From NCBI RefSeq assembly GCF_946415235.1, contig NZ_CAMKRR010000010.1:1-63590 (forward strand): a stretch of DNA of 63,590 bases, in the 5' to 3' direction. The notes beneath the pieces were generated by a model. That model was not told the DNA's origin. It saw only the letters and a list, made by a program, of their open reading frames with translations, and did not search any database. The translations under genes were made by a program, and so were the position numbers. Source of the DNA: an uncultured Ruminococcus sp. (GTDB lineage Bacteria > Bacillota > Clostridia > Oscillospirales > Ruminococcaceae). Positions 17,255 to 26,842 of the stretch are shown here, in pieces (position 1 is the stretch's first letter; the number at the start of each line of letters is the position of its first letter).

Positions 17255-18174
17255 CATATAAAGCTTGTTTTTATTATTTTATCTGAGGATCTGCTTGAAT
17301 ACAGCCAGCTGTCCATATGTCCGCCGGTGATATAGTAATCGTACTCGGGAACAGGCTCTTTTTCGCAGCATATATCAACGATAATAAGCTTTATCTTCAT
17401 TTTTTCGGGAATGATAGCTTTTATGTATACGCTGACGCTCTGACCGACCTTTATCCCTTCGTATGGTTCGGTAAGTCCCGCAAGATTTGGTGCGATCTCA
17501 ACGAATACACCGTAGCTTTCTATAGAACGGACAATACCCGGAACAGTCTCTCCGATATTGAATTTTGAAGCATTCTCGTCCCATGTTCCGAGAAGCTCCT
17601 TATGAGTAAGGTATATACGCCCGTTAATATTATCGGCGACCACAGCTTTTATCCTCTGACCCGTGTAAAATCTGTCTGACGGGTGAGAGATCCTTGAAAC
17701 AGACATAGCATCGATCGGTATAAGTGACGGTATCCCGCAGCCTATATCCACAAAGCTGCCGAACTGTTCAAGATGTGAAACAGATGCGCTGATGACATCA
17801 CCTTTTTTCATTTTTGAAATGTACTCGCGCTGACATTCTTCCTGAGCAGCTTTCCTTGAAAGATATGCAGTTATATTTCCGTTTTCGGAAAGCTCGATAC
17901 CTGTTATTTTAAAGCAAACTATTTTGTTTACCCGCGATATCAGAGCGATATCACGGGTAGTTCCTTCTTTAACGCCTACAGCTCCCTCTACCCGCGGAAT
18001 GATGCCTTTCCCGCAGGGGAGATCAACTATAAGATCGTGCTCGCTCGTACAAAGTATAACCTTTCCTTCGACTGTGATATTTTTATTCATTGCTTCGGAA
18101 AGTCCTTCTGCGGACGAGATATAATTCTGATTTAAAACTGTTCCGTAAAGCATTCCTTCAGGTTGATATTCCAT
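17254..18174 (-). CDS. S1 RNA-binding-domain protein (S1-like)
   Basis: 306 residues with three S1 (OB-fold) repeats. The first (about 32-90) is diverged: GKVILCTSEHDLIVDLPCGKGIIP. The second (about 125-190) is KKGDVISASVSHLEQFGSFVDIG. The third (about 210-265) is NIGETVPGIVRSIESYGVFVEI. Clostridial genomes encode such short S1-like proteins instead of the six-repeat proteobacterial ribosomal S1; they are thought to bind mRNA, but whether this one sits on the ribosome is not settled. A stand-alone gene with a small intergenic gap to an uncharacterised protein on the same strand. Confidence 0.8.
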   Translation of the reverse strand: MEYQPEGMLYGTVLNQNYISSAEGLSEAMNKNITVEGKVILCTSEHDLIVDLPCGKGIIPRVEGAVGVKEGTTRDIALISRVNKIVCFKITGIELSENGNITAYLSRKAAQEECQREYISKMKKGDVISASVSHLEQFGSFVDIGCGIPSLIPIDAMSVSRISHPSDRFYTGQRIKAVVADNINGRIYLTHKELLGTWDENASKFNIGETVPGIVRSIESYGVFVEIAPNLAGLTEPYEGIKVGQSVSVYIKAIIPEKMKIKLIIVDICCEKEPVPEYDYYITGGHMDSWLYSSRSSDKIIKTSFI

Positions 18175-18235
18175 GTTTGTACCTCCGTTATCTAACTTTG
18201 ATACTTAAGTCTATGCATCGCAGAGTTATGATATT

Positions 18236-18592
18236 CTACTGTGCAAATCTGATATTTGAACCTCCCATTGCATTAAGGACTGAAATAACATTGTCAACTG
18301 CTGCGCTACCGCATACGATGCAGGCTGTAGTCGTTCTGTATCTGCGTCTTGCAGGGATAATATCTTCCGAAGCAGGTGAACCGATAACGTCGGTAAGATA
18401 ATTTGAATGTGAATTATAATATGCGGGGATAAGTGAAAAAGTGGACGAACGGCTCATCCCTGTGGGATTTTCGCCTGTTCGGTGATACATCATTTTTGCC
18501 GAATAAACATATTCCACGCTTTCCCTGACTCTTTTCATTGCCAGATCGGCAAGTTCGGGAGACTCAAAATCTGCTGTTACTCTTGAGATCAT
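18236..18592 (-). CDS. Uncharacterised 118-residue protein
   Basis: Not recognised. The ATG has a good AAAGGA site and the coding bias matches neighbours, so it is a real gene. It has no signal peptide or membrane segment. Residues 1-35 look like a beta-alpha unit (SRVTADFESPELADLAMKRV), and the end (ACIVCGSAAVDNVISVLNAMGG) looks like a second beta-alpha unit, so a small ferredoxin-like or ACT-like alpha/beta fold is possible. The centre is polar (Ser, Tyr, Asn-rich). It lies upstream of the S1-like gene and divergent from DUF951-prfA. Confidence 0.6.
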   Translation of the reverse strand: MISRVTADFESPELADLAMKRVRESVEYVYSAKMMYHRTGENPTGMSRSSTFSLIPAYYNSHSNYLTDVIGSPASEDIIPARRRYRTTTACIVCGSAAVDNVISVLNAMGGSNIRFAQ

Positions 18593-18690
18593 ATTTATAT
18601 ATCCTTTCTAATTTTTGTATGTGTTCAATATGATTGATTGGCATTTTTTATTATTTTTCACCAAAATGAAAAAAATATACCTCTGAAATA

Positions 18691-18719
18691 TTGATTTGAA
18701 AGCTGATTTGAGGTATAAT
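18691..18719 (+). promoter_or_regulatory. Promoter of the DUF951-prfA-tsaC-coaE operon
   Basis: TTGATT at 18691-18696 and TATAAT at 18714-18719, spacer 17. The downstream genes are closely spaced and in one direction. Confidence 0.75.
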
Positions 18720-18763
18720 AAAAATGTTCGATTTTTATTTTTTGTTGAAAGGGGGATACTTTT

Positions 18764-18952
18764 TTGGATATCAGAGCGGGAGATATTCTTACCATGAAAA
18801 AGAATCATCCGTGCGGAAGCAATGAAATGCTTGTATTACGCTCGGGAATGGATTTCAGACTAAAATGCGCGAAGTGCTCAAGGGAATTTATGGTCCCGCG
18901 GAACAAGATAGAAAAGAGTATCCGAAATGTCAGACACGCCGACGAAGGTTAG
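18764..18952 (+). CDS. DUF951 family protein
   Basis: 62 residues, TTG start preceded by a GGGGG ribosome site. The pattern GDILTMKKNHPCG, then NEMLVLRSGMDFRLKCAKCSREFMVPR, is that of DUF951: a short beta-rich protein with a CxxC pair that may bind a metal. Function unknown; family members often sit beside translation genes, and here it precedes prfA by 49 bases. Confidence 0.85.
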   Translation: MDIRAGDILTMKKNHPCGSNEMLVLRSGMDFRLKCAKCSREFMVPRNKIEKSIRNVRHADEG

Positions 18953-19001
18953 CCGACTGCAACATTATCAGTAATAATTTTAGCATTAAGGAGATTACCC
19001 G

Positions 19002-20075
19002 ATGTTTGAAAAGCTTGCAGTAATGGAGCAGAAATATGAGGAGATAAGCGAAAAGCTCTCAGATCCCGATATCGTAAACGATAATAAGCTGTATACTCAG
19101 CTCATGAAGGAGTTCAAAACAATGACTCCCATCATCGAGAAGTACAGGGAATACAAAAAGGCACAGGGTTCGTTCGAGGAAGCCAGAGAGCTGCTCGAAG
19201 GCGGTGGACTTGACAAGGATTTCAAGGAAATGGCTCAGGCGGAGTTTGATGAGTCAAGAGAGGCTATGGAGAGCATCACACAGGAGCTCAAAGTTCTTCT
19301 ACTTCCTAAAGACCCAAATGACGATAAAAGTGTTATAATTGAGATCAGAGGCGGCGCAGGCGGCGAAGAGGCTTCGCTGTTCGCAAATTCTCTGTATCGT
19401 ATGTATACAATGTACGCGGAAGCTATGGGCTGGAAGCAGGAGGTGCTCAGCGCTAATCCTACAGAGCTGGGCGGCTTCAAGGAAATAAGCTTCTCTATCG
19501 AAGGCGATGGAGCATATTCGCGCCTTAAATACGAAAGCGGAGTTCACCGTGTACAAAGAGTCCCCGAGACTGAGTCTCAGGGAAGGATCCATACCTCAAC
19601 AGTTACCGTGGCAGTCCTTGTCGAGGCAGACGAGGTCGAGCTGGAAATAAATCCCACGGATCTGAAAATAGACTATTTCCGCGCAAGCGGTGCAGGCGGA
19701 CAGCATATAAATAAAACAGAGTCTGCCGTAAGGATAACATATCTGCCTACCAATACGGTGGTGGAGTGTCAGGACGAAAGAAGTCAGCATAAGAACAAAG
19801 ATAAAGCTATGAAGATTCTGCGCTCGAGGATTTACGAGGCTATGCAGGAGGAGCAAGACGCAAAGATCGCATCGGAAAGAAAAATGCAGGTCGGCACAGG
19901 CGACCGTTCCGAGAGGATCAGAACATACAATTATCCGCAGGGACGTCTTACGGATCACCGTATAGGTCTGACTATTTACAGACTTGAAGACATTCTCAAC
20001 GGAAATCTTGATGAAGTGTTTGATGCGCTTGCGACTGCCGATCAGGCTGCCAAGCTCGCAAATCAGGAAGCGTAG
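19002..20075 (+). CDS. prfA: Peptide chain release factor 1
   Basis: 357 residues. The GGQ motif is in [15 protein letters not shown] (near 231-245) and the codon-recognition region has the RF1-type layout before it. It releases peptides at UAA and UAG stop codons. The usual neighbour prmC, the GGQ methyltransferase, is not adjacent; tsaC follows after 5 bases. Confidence 0.95.
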   Translation: MFEKLAVMEQKYEEISEKLSDPDIVNDNKLYTQLMKEFKTMTPIIEKYREYKKAQGSFEEARELLEGGGLDKDFKEMAQAEFDESREAMESITQELKVLLLPKDPNDDKSVIIEIRGGAGGEEASLFANSLYRMYTMYAEAMGWKQEVLSANPTELGGFKEISFSIEGDGAYSRLKYESGVHRVQRVPETESQGRIHTSTVTVAVLVEADEVELEINPTDLKIDYFRASGAGGQHINKTESAVRITYLPTNTVVECQDERSQHKNKDKAMKILRSRIYEAMQEEQDAKIASERKMQVGTGDRSERIRTYNYPQGRLTDHRIGLTIYRLEDILNGNLDEVFDALATADQAAKLANQEA

Positions 20076-20080
20076 TTTTT

Positions 20081-21094
20081 ATGGATACAGTTTTACTAAG
20101 TGACAGTAACAATGAGCTTGAAAAAGCAGCTGATTTAATAAGAAATGGTGAGATAGTCGGTATACCTACGGAAACAGTGTACGGCCTCGGAGCTGATGCA
20201 TCAAATGAGGACGCTGTACGCAGAGTCTTTGAAGCTAAAGGCAGACCTGCTGATAATCCGCTGATAGTTCATCTTGCGGATTTTTCACAGGCGAAGGAGT
20301 ACACAACATCCATACCCGAGCTTGCGTATAAGCTTGCAGAGCGCTTCTGTCCCGGTCCGCTTACAATGGTTCTCCCGAAGAATGACAGGATACCTATGAT
20401 AACATCAGGCGGACTTGATACAGTCGGCATAAGAGTGCCTTCCCATCGTGTCATGCACAGGATAATAGAGCTGTCGGGCAGACCGATAGCTGCTCCCTCT
20501 GCTAATACATCGGGATATCCGAGCCCGACCTCGGCAGAACACGTAATGCGTGATATGAACGGGAAGATCGCAGCAGTCGTTGACGGCGGAAGTTCCGAAT
20601 TCGGCGTTGAGTCAACGGTCATTTCAATAGAAAGCAGGAACTCCGTAAGGATACTTCGCCCCGGCTGTATCACAAAGGAAATGCTTTCAGAGCTTTGCAG
20701 CGAGGTCATTATCGACCGCGCGATACTTCACGAGCTTGAGGCAGGACAAAAAGCTGCATCTCCCGGTATGAAATACAAGCATTATTCACCGAAAGCCGAT
20801 ATAATAATGGTAGAAGGCAGTCTCGAAAGCTTTATATCTTATGTTGGCGCTCATAACGGTGAAGGTGTATGTTCACTTATTTTTGACACGGATAAGGAAT
20901 GTTTTCCTTACAGATATATGACTTACGGTAAGGACAGCTCCGAACAGGCACATCTGCTCTTTCAGAGGCTTCGTGAGCTGGACGATGCAGGCGCAGAGAA
21001 GGTCTATGTCCGCGCCCCTGAAACGGAAGGAGTAGGGCTTGCGGTATATAACCGCCTTATCAGGGCGGCAGGATTCGAGGTGATAAGGATATGA
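20081..21094 (+). CDS. tsaC: Threonylcarbamoyl-AMP synthase (Sua5/YwlC type)
   Basis: 337 residues: an N-terminal YrdC domain (GIPTETVYGLGADA, KGRPADNPLIVH, RFCPGPLT, GVRVPSHR-like segment, SANTSG) and a C-terminal Sua5 domain after about residue 210. It makes threonylcarbamoyl-AMP from Thr, bicarbonate and ATP for the t6A37 modification of ANN-decoding tRNAs. The long, two-domain form is typical of Gram-positives. It overlaps coaE by 4 bases. Confidence 0.93.
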   Translation: MDTVLLSDSNNELEKAADLIRNGEIVGIPTETVYGLGADASNEDAVRRVFEAKGRPADNPLIVHLADFSQAKEYTTSIPELAYKLAERFCPGPLTMVLPKNDRIPMITSGGLDTVGIRVPSHRVMHRIIELSGRPIAAPSANTSGYPSPTSAEHVMRDMNGKIAAVVDGGSSEFGVESTVISIESRNSVRILRPGCITKEMLSELCSEVIIDRAILHELEAGQKAASPGMKYKHYSPKADIIMVEGSLESFISYVGAHNGEGVCSLIFDTDKECFPYRYMTYGKDSSEQAHLLFQRLRELDDAGAEKVYVRAPETEGVGLAVYNRLIRAAGFEVIRI

Positions 21095-21738
21095 ACAGTT
21101 TGAATGGTGTTATGGTGGTCGGACTTACAGGTCAGACAGGGGCAGGGAAGAGCACTGTCTCAAAAATATTTGCATCAAACGGCTTTGCGGTCATTGACGC
21201 GGATCAGGTCGCAAGAAAGATAGTCGAAAAGGGCACAAAATGCCTTGATGAGATATTCGATCTTTTCGGTCAGGCAGTTATCAACGAAGATGGAACACTC
21301 AACAGAAGAGGACTTGCAGGCATAGTTTTTTCCGACAAATCAAAGCTTGAAGCTCTTACAACGATTACATATCCTTATATAACAGGCGAGATCCTGCGTC
21401 AGATCAGAGTCCATTCGCTAAAAGGGGAGAAGCTCATTCTTCTTGATGCTCCTACACTTTTCGAGAGCAGAGCTGATGATTTCTGCGAAATCATTATTTC
21501 CGTACTTGCAGATGCAGATATAAGAGAAAAGAGGATAATTTCCCGCGACGGCCTTACTGCCGAACAGGCAAGAAAAAGAATGAACTCTCAGCTTGATGAG
21601 GAGTTCTTCCGCAGCCATTCCGACTATATAATTCAGAATAACGGCAGAATGGATACCGTTAACGGTATTGCATGGGAAGTATCGGGAAAGATAAGAGAAC
21701 TTTATTACAACAGGCAGATGCCTGCAAAAGCGCAGTAA
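21091..21738 (+). CDS. coaE: Dephospho-CoA kinase
   Basis: 215 residues. P-loop GQTGAGKST near the start and a DADQVAR segment are the CoaE signature; LLDAPTLFE and RKRMNSQ complete the kinase fold. It performs the last step of coenzyme A synthesis. The ATG overlaps the tsaC stop. Confidence 0.93.
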   Translation: MNSLNGVMVVGLTGQTGAGKSTVSKIFASNGFAVIDADQVARKIVEKGTKCLDEIFDLFGQAVINEDGTLNRRGLAGIVFSDKSKLEALTTITYPYITGEILRQIRVHSLKGEKLILLDAPTLFESRADDFCEIIISVLADADIREKRIISRDGLTAEQARKRMNSQLDEEFFRSHSDYIIQNNGRMDTVNGIAWEVSGKIRELYYNRQMPAKAQ

Positions 21739-21782
21739 AAATATAGTATATGATGTATGATCCGGAAGGGAGTAATCTAATC

Positions 21783-23186
21783 ATGGCAGAAAAAAAGGAT
21801 GCAGTAAAAAAGCTTAAGGAAAAGCTCCTTGTACAGCGTAAGAACGGCTATCACCTTATTTCCGATAAGGAGCTCAAGGCTTGCGATAAGTTCTGTGAAG
21901 GCTATAAGGACTTTATGAACAAGGCTAAGATCGAGCGCGAAGCTGTTATTTATTCCATTGATCTTCTTAAGAAAAAAGGATTTGTGGAGTATAAAAAAGG
22001 CATGGCGCTGAAAGCGGGTGACAAAATATATAAAAACAACCGCGGAAAGTCCGTTATTGCCTCTGTTATAGGCACGGCGCCTATTGAAGAGGGAGTAAGA
22101 CTTTGTGCGGCGCACATAGACTCGCCGAGGCTCGATCTCAAGCAGAATCCATTATATGAGGATACAGAGCTTGCACTGTTCAAGACACATTACTACGGCG
22201 GTATAAAGAAATACCAGTGGACAACTATCCCGCTTTCGCTTCATGGAGTTATCATAAAAGCAGACGGAACAAGTATTCCCGTTAATATCGGAGAGGACGA
22301 AGGTGATCCTGTATTCTGTGTGACCGATCTTCTTCCGCACCTTGCCTCTGCGCAGATGCAGAAGCCGCTTGCAAAGGGTATTACAGGTGAACAGCTTAAT
22401 ATACTCATTGGTTCGCGTCCGTTCAAGGATGATGAGGAAAGCGGCTCCGTAAAGCTTGCGATAATTGATCTTCTTAATAAAAAGTACGGCATAACAGAGG
22501 CCGACTTCATATCGTCGGAGCTTGAAGCTGTACCGGCATTCAAAGCTAAGGACATCGGCTTCGACCGCAGCATGATCGGTGCATATGGTCACGATGACAA
22601 GGTTTGTGCATATCCTGCACTTGTAGCAACAGCCGAATGCAAAAAGCCAAGGCACACTGTTGTAACCATACTTACCGATAAGGAAGAGACAGGTAGCGAC
22701 GGAAATACAGGACTTCGCTCATCTTATCTCGAATACTTTATAGCTGATATCGCTGAAGCTCTCGGCTCTGACGGAAGGACTGTCCTTTCTGCTTCCGAGT
22801 GTCTTTCTGCCGATGTAAACGCAGCTTATGACCCTACATTCCCCGAAGTCAACGAGCGCAATAACAGCGCTTATATCAATCATGGCGTTGTTGTAACAAA
22901 GTATACAGGTGCTCGCGGAAAAGCAGGAACATCCGATGCTTCCGCTGAGTTTACGGGACGTGTCAGAAGACTTATGGACGCAAATAAAGTTGTATGGCAG
23001 ACAGGCGAGCTCGGTAAGGTCGATGAAGGCGGCGGCGGAACAGTAGCTGCATATATAGCCAATCTTGATGTTGATACGATCGATCTTGGTGTTCCTGTAC
23101 TTTCAATGCACGCGCCGTATGAGATAGTTTCAAAACTTGATACCTACATGGCATATAAAGCGTTTGAAGTGTTTATAGCTGATTAA
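21783..23186 (+). CDS. M18 family aminopeptidase
   Basis: 467 residues from the ATG at 21783, which is preceded by a GGAAGGGAG site; two Met codons further upstream have none. Zinc ligands are visible in AAHIDSPRLD, DKEETGS and the later HGVV and MHAPYE segments, as in the M18 (aspartyl aminopeptidase, DAP-like) family. It is cytosolic and probably trims acidic or general N-terminal residues. Last gene before a strong terminator. Confidence 0.93.
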   Translation: MAEKKDAVKKLKEKLLVQRKNGYHLISDKELKACDKFCEGYKDFMNKAKIEREAVIYSIDLLKKKGFVEYKKGMALKAGDKIYKNNRGKSVIASVIGTAPIEEGVRLCAAHIDSPRLDLKQNPLYEDTELALFKTHYYGGIKKYQWTTIPLSLHGVIIKADGTSIPVNIGEDEGDPVFCVTDLLPHLASAQMQKPLAKGITGEQLNILIGSRPFKDDEESGSVKLAIIDLLNKKYGITEADFISSELEAVPAFKAKDIGFDRSMIGAYGHDDKVCAYPALVATAECKKPRHTVVTILTDKEETGSDGNTGLRSSYLEYFIADIAEALGSDGRTVLSASECLSADVNAAYDPTFPEVNERNNSAYINHGVVVTKYTGARGKAGTSDASAEFTGRVRRLMDANKVVWQTGELGKVDEGGGGTVAAYIANLDVDTIDLGVPVLSMHAPYEIVSKLDTYMAYKAFEVFIAD

Positions 23187-23191
23187 ATGTT

Positions 23192-23224
23192 AAAACTCCG
23201 TATCAAATATACGGAGTTTTTTAT
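23192..23224 (+). terminator. Terminator of the prfA-coaE-M18 operon
   Basis: Stem AAAACTCCGTAT / ATACGGAGTTTT with a five-base loop followed by TT-rich sequence, 6 bases after the stop codon. Confidence 0.9.
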
Positions 23225-23318
23225 TACTGATTAGTTTATAAAATATGTCTATGATGTAAATAACTTACTTAAATTAGCAGTAATCAATATAATATATAAA
23301 GACATAAATATTTTATAT

Positions 23319-23347
23319 TTGCATTATATGTACCACTATGCTATAAT
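23319..23347 (+). promoter_or_regulatory. Promoter-like element of a candidate small RNA
   Basis: TTGCAT at 23319-23324, 17 bases, TATAAT at 23342-23347. No protein gene follows on this strand for kilobases. A hairpin-T-tract ends about 90 bases downstream. Confidence 0.55.
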
Positions 23348-23353
23348 AACATA

Positions 23354-23444
23354 TGGAAAGTCATTCTTTCATAAATGACAATCTCATATCCCCTTATTAA
23401 GAATGAGAACCTCCCCCCTAATGGCTCTCATTCTTTTTCTTTTT
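23354..23444 (+). ncRNA. Candidate small RNA or attenuator, unclassified
   Basis: The interval between the promoter at 23319-23347 and the hairpin AAGAATGAGA...TCTCATTCTT (23399-23435) with its T tract. Within the 5' part, TCATTCTT at about 23361-23368 is complementary to AAGAATGA in the terminator's left arm, so two mutually exclusive folds are possible. A 15-codon reading frame starts at 23353 but has no ribosome site. Matches no family I recognise. Read-through would run antisense into lysR. The rest of 23225-23566 is AT-rich and featureless. Confidence 0.4.
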
Positions 23445-23527
23445 AAAAAAGTGTAAAAAATATAATCAACTGGTTTTTATACTTTTGGAATTTCCGATTT
23501 GACAAATAAAAATGATATAAAAAATAT

Positions 23528-23563
23528 CCCCGATCAAGGTGTAAAAATCATTGATCAGGGATT
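23528..23563 (-). terminator. Terminator of the LysR gene
   Basis: Stem CCCTGATCA / TGATCGGGG (one mismatch at the base) followed on the minus strand by a T-rich run (TATTTTTTATA), directly after the stop codon at 23567. Confidence 0.8.
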
Positions 23564-23566
23564 ATT

Positions 23567-24505
23567 TTATATTTCAAGGCCTTCGATCTTGTCGGCATAT
23601 TCAAAAACAGTTCTGATGCAGTCGGTTATAAGTGCACTGTTTTCACTTGCTTTACGGTATATTATCATATCGCGGTTAAGATTGTTGGCATACGAACATT
23701 TTTTCAGAACAAGATCGTTATATCGAAGGATACTCTGTGACATCGGAGGTACCCACATATATGCGTCCTTAACTGTTTTAAGCAAGCTTATCTGTGTTCC
23801 TCTGTCATATATGAATATCCTTTTGGTAGATCTTTTTTCATCGTAATCCTGATTGATGGAAGCACGTCTTATCATTTCGGGCTCATCATCTCCGTGGATT
23901 ATCTCGGGATACTGAGAAAGAAGCTCGAATGGGATATCCTCATACTTAGAAAGCGGATGATCTACATTCATTACGACCTGAAGAGGGAACTCCATAATAG
24001 TTTTGCCTACAAGATTTCTTGCCTTCAGACGACTTTCTATCATTTCTGAATAAGTACTCGGGATACGTATAAAACCAATATCATACTTGCCTGCACAGAT
24101 ATCTTCCATTACCTTTGAAGTACTTGTTTCCATAACGTGGACTTCGATCTTATCGGTTTTTTCGGAGTAATCGCTTATGAGCTTGCCCATTGCATTTGTT
24201 GCGTATGTTGAACGCGCAGATGCGACCTTAAGCTTGAGTTCGTTCTCGGGGACCTGAGCGTAATCGCGCTCCAGACTCTGCATCTCATCAACTATTGTCT
24301 GTGCTCTTGCGAGAAATTCTTCACCCTCGGGAGTGAGTATCATACCATTTGGTGAGCGATTAAAGATCTGTATCCCAAGGGAAGTTTCAAGCTCCTTAAG
24401 AGCAATACTTATATTTGGCTGAGCCTGATACAGTTTTTTTGCTGCCTTGGTTATACTTCCTTCTCTCGCAACTGCAATGACATATTCAAGCTGTTGTATT
24501 TTCAT
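23567..24505 (-). CDS. LysR-family transcriptional regulator
   Basis: 312 residues. Winged helix-turn-helix at the N-terminus (EGSITKAAKKLYQAQPNISIALKELE, then a PNGMILTPEGEEFL segment) and a two-lobed effector-binding domain after about residue 90. The typical divergent target gene is absent; its neighbour, the helicase operon, is on the same strand upstream of it. The C-terminal half resembles CysB/CbL-type sensors only loosely, so the ligand is unknown. It has its own promoter and terminator. Confidence 0.9.
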   Translation of the reverse strand: MKIQQLEYVIAVAREGSITKAAKKLYQAQPNISIALKELETSLGIQIFNRSPNGMILTPEGEEFLARAQTIVDEMQSLERDYAQVPENELKLKVASARSTYATNAMGKLISDYSEKTDKIEVHVMETSTSKVMEDICAGKYDIGFIRIPSTYSEMIESRLKARNLVGKTIMEFPLQVVMNVDHPLSKYEDIPFELLSQYPEIIHGDDEPEMIRRASINQDYDEKRSTKRIFIYDRGTQISLLKTVKDAYMWVPPMSQSILRYNDLVLKKCSYANNLNRDMIIYRKASENSALITDCIRTVFEYADKIEGLEI

Positions 24506-24549
24506 ATGACATCCTACCTTACTTTAGAGCAGTTTTTTTACTTATTCAT

Positions 24550-24578
24550 ATTATATCACTATTTAGCTGAAAAATCAA
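24550..24578 (-). promoter_or_regulatory. Promoter of the LysR gene
   Basis: On the minus strand TTGATT (24578-24573) and TATAAT (24555-24550) with a 17-base spacer. A TTAAT/ATTAA inverted repeat with a 4-base centre lies just upstream (about 24582-24597) and may be an autoregulatory site. Confidence 0.65.
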
Positions 24579-24596
24579 GCCATTAATTGCGATTAA

Positions 24597-26831
24597 TTAA
24601 ATAATCTTTTTCCAGCTTAAAATACGTTCCTTCATTTCAGTTATACCGAGTATCCCGTATGCAAATCCTTTCCTTATAAGTTCCGGAGGAACGAACTCAT
24701 CATACTTTTCAAAGAGCGGTACCTCCTTATCATATACAAGCTCCATAGGGTCAAGATCCTTTTGTACTTCCGAAAAAAGTACCGAGAAAAACTCTTTCGG
24801 CTCAGCTTTCATTGTAAACTGTATATAGTAGGGACGGCATGAATCCATTCCTTTAAGTCCGAGTTTATCAGCACATTTAAGCTTAAGGAAACGCTCCATC
24901 GCAAAGAATGAATAGGTTCCGAGCCACGGTAAAAGGCACCACATATTACCGCCGAGACATATCAGCGGATATTCGGCAGCTCCCGAATTTTTTGCAGTCT
25001 GCCGCGCCTGATACAGTCGCGAGACGGCATTTTTCATAAGATAAGGGTAGCTTTTGTCCTCACGAAGCACTTCACGCATACGAAGAAGTATCTTTGTATT
25101 TATGTCACCCGCACAGTCACCGAAATAAGCCGGAACCTTTCCTTTTATCTTTTCGCAGTAGACGAGACGGCGCTTGTGATCGACTTCCTCGACTATCCAG
25201 ACATGACCTGCAATTGCGATCTTTTCACCCGGCGGCGGAGGCATGACTATCGTTCCGAGCTCCTGTGAGCCCCAGCGGACGGTATATTCCTCATTTTCCT
25301 GAAATACGGCGTAGAACTTAAAGCTGTTTATTATTCTTTCTCCGGTTATACCAACGATAAGACCGCCCTCATCGGTACGCTGTATGTGGTCGGTCTCAAG
25401 AAGGTGTCTGAGCAGCGATCTGTAATCTTCCTGAGAGATGCGATGAAAGTACTTCAGACCAAGGACTTTTGAAGCAAGCTCGGCAGGTGTCAGTTCACCG
25501 CAGGAAGCTAAAGTACTCATTGTCTGATGATAAAGGAGGCTGTAGGGAAGCCTGTCAAGCTTTGGCGGTTCTACCCAGCGCTCTTCAATGTATACCTGTA
25601 TAAGAGCGATCGCCTGCAAAAGCTTCCATGGGATAGTTTCGGGAAGCATAGAACGGGGCTCGGGGAGCTCCTCGCGTATCACGAACCACATTTCGGGCGG
25701 GAGATCACGCCTTCCTGTGCGCCCCATTCTCTGTAAAAAAGATGATACGGTAAATGGAGCGTCTATCTGAAAAGCACGTTCGAGTTTTCCTATATCTATG
25801 CCCAGCTCAAGTGTGGCGGTGGTGCAGGTGGTCATATACACATCATCGTCTTTCATGGCTTCTTCAGCTGTTTCACGATATGCAGCCGAGAGGTTGCCGT
25901 GATGTATAAGGAAGCGGTCGGGTTCATGTTTCGCTTCGCAGTATGAACGCAGGGTAGTTGTGACTGCTTCGCACTCTTCGCGCGAGTTAACAAAGATAAG
26001 GCATTTTTTGCCTCTTGTATGTTCAAATATATATCCCATTCCTGCGTCTGCATTTTCGGGAGCAATATCAGTTCTCTCCTCAAGCACAGGCAAGGCAGGC
26101 TGTTCATCTTTATTCTCGGACTGATCTTGCTGACTGATGTAGAAATGTTCCATGGAAAGGCGCCATTTTACGCCTTTGGATTCGATCTTTGGTATATAAG
26201 TGCGCCTGTTTGTGCCGTATGATAGGAAATCACCTGCAGCCTCAGGGTCGCCGATAGTTGCGGAAAGACCTATCCTGCGCGGGTCAGCCCCTGACATTCT
26301 GCATAATCTTTCAATAAGGCAGATAGTTTGACCGCCGCGGTCTCCGCGCATGAGAGAATGTATCTCGTCTATAACGATAAATCGAAGATCACTGAAAAGC
26401 TTCGGTACAAGAGCGTGTTTCCTGAGAAGCATGGCTTCAAGAGATTCGGGTGTTATCTGCAGTATACCAGATGGATTTTTCAGCATTTTGTTTTTATGCG
26501 ACTGTGCAACGTCGCCGTGCCAGTGCCATACGGGTATATCCGCTTCCTCACAAAGCTCGTTCAGCCGTGAGAACTGATCGTTTATGAGGGCTTTCAGCGG
26601 ACCAATATAAATAGCTCCTACAGAACGGGGCATATCCTCGGAAAAAAGAGTAAGTATCGGGAAAAAAGCCGCTTCGGTCTTTCCTGATGCAGTCGAAGCA
26701 GTCAGAAGGACATTATCATCAGTATTGAATATAGCGTCTCCTGCCGCAGTCTGAATAGCTCTCAGCGACTCCCAGTTGTTCCTGTAAATAAAATCCTGTA
26801 TAAAAGGAGCATATCTTTCAAAAATACTCAT
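24597..26831 (-). CDS. Lhr-like superfamily 2 DEAD/DEAH helicase (BrxHI-like)
   Basis: 744 residues. Motif I TASTASGKT (44-52), motif Ia GPLKAL, motif II DEIH (155-158), motif III LSATIG, motif IV CLIFVNSREE, motif V TCTTATLELGIDIG and motif VI QRMGRTGRR are all intact. The region after about residue 400 matches the Lhr-core winged-helix and domain 4 layout; there is no Cys-rich MZB domain. In type II BREX, a related helicase (BrxHI) is paired with BrxD, as here. It should be a 3'-5' ssDNA translocase that unwinds DNA, possibly DNA:RNA hybrids. Last gene of a three-gene operon, 11 bases after the ATPase. Confidence 0.88.
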   Translation of the reverse strand: MSIFERYAPFIQDFIYRNNWESLRAIQTAAGDAIFNTDDNVLLTASTASGKTEAAFFPILTLFSEDMPRSVGAIYIGPLKALINDQFSRLNELCEEADIPVWHWHGDVAQSHKNKMLKNPSGILQITPESLEAMLLRKHALVPKLFSDLRFIVIDEIHSLMRGDRGGQTICLIERLCRMSGADPRRIGLSATIGDPEAAGDFLSYGTNRRTYIPKIESKGVKWRLSMEHFYISQQDQSENKDEQPALPVLEERTDIAPENADAGMGYIFEHTRGKKCLIFVNSREECEAVTTTLRSYCEAKHEPDRFLIHHGNLSAAYRETAEEAMKDDDVYMTTCTTATLELGIDIGKLERAFQIDAPFTVSSFLQRMGRTGRRDLPPEMWFVIREELPEPRSMLPETIPWKLLQAIALIQVYIEERWVEPPKLDRLPYSLLYHQTMSTLASCGELTPAELASKVLGLKYFHRISQEDYRSLLRHLLETDHIQRTDEGGLIVGITGERIINSFKFYAVFQENEEYTVRWGSQELGTIVMPPPPGEKIAIAGHVWIVEEVDHKRRLVYCEKIKGKVPAYFGDCAGDINTKILLRMREVLREDKSYPYLMKNAVSRLYQARQTAKNSGAAEYPLICLGGNMWCLLPWLGTYSFFAMERFLKLKCADKLGLKGMDSCRPYYIQFTMKAEPKEFFSVLFSEVQKDLDPMELVYDKEVPLFEKYDEFVPPELIRKGFAYGILGITEMKERILSWKKII

Positions 26832-26842
26832 TATATAATACC

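Noticed and set aside
23499..23846. Plus-strand ORF of 115 residues at the end of lysR
   Set aside because: Lies almost wholly antisense to the well-supported lysR gene and covers its terminator.
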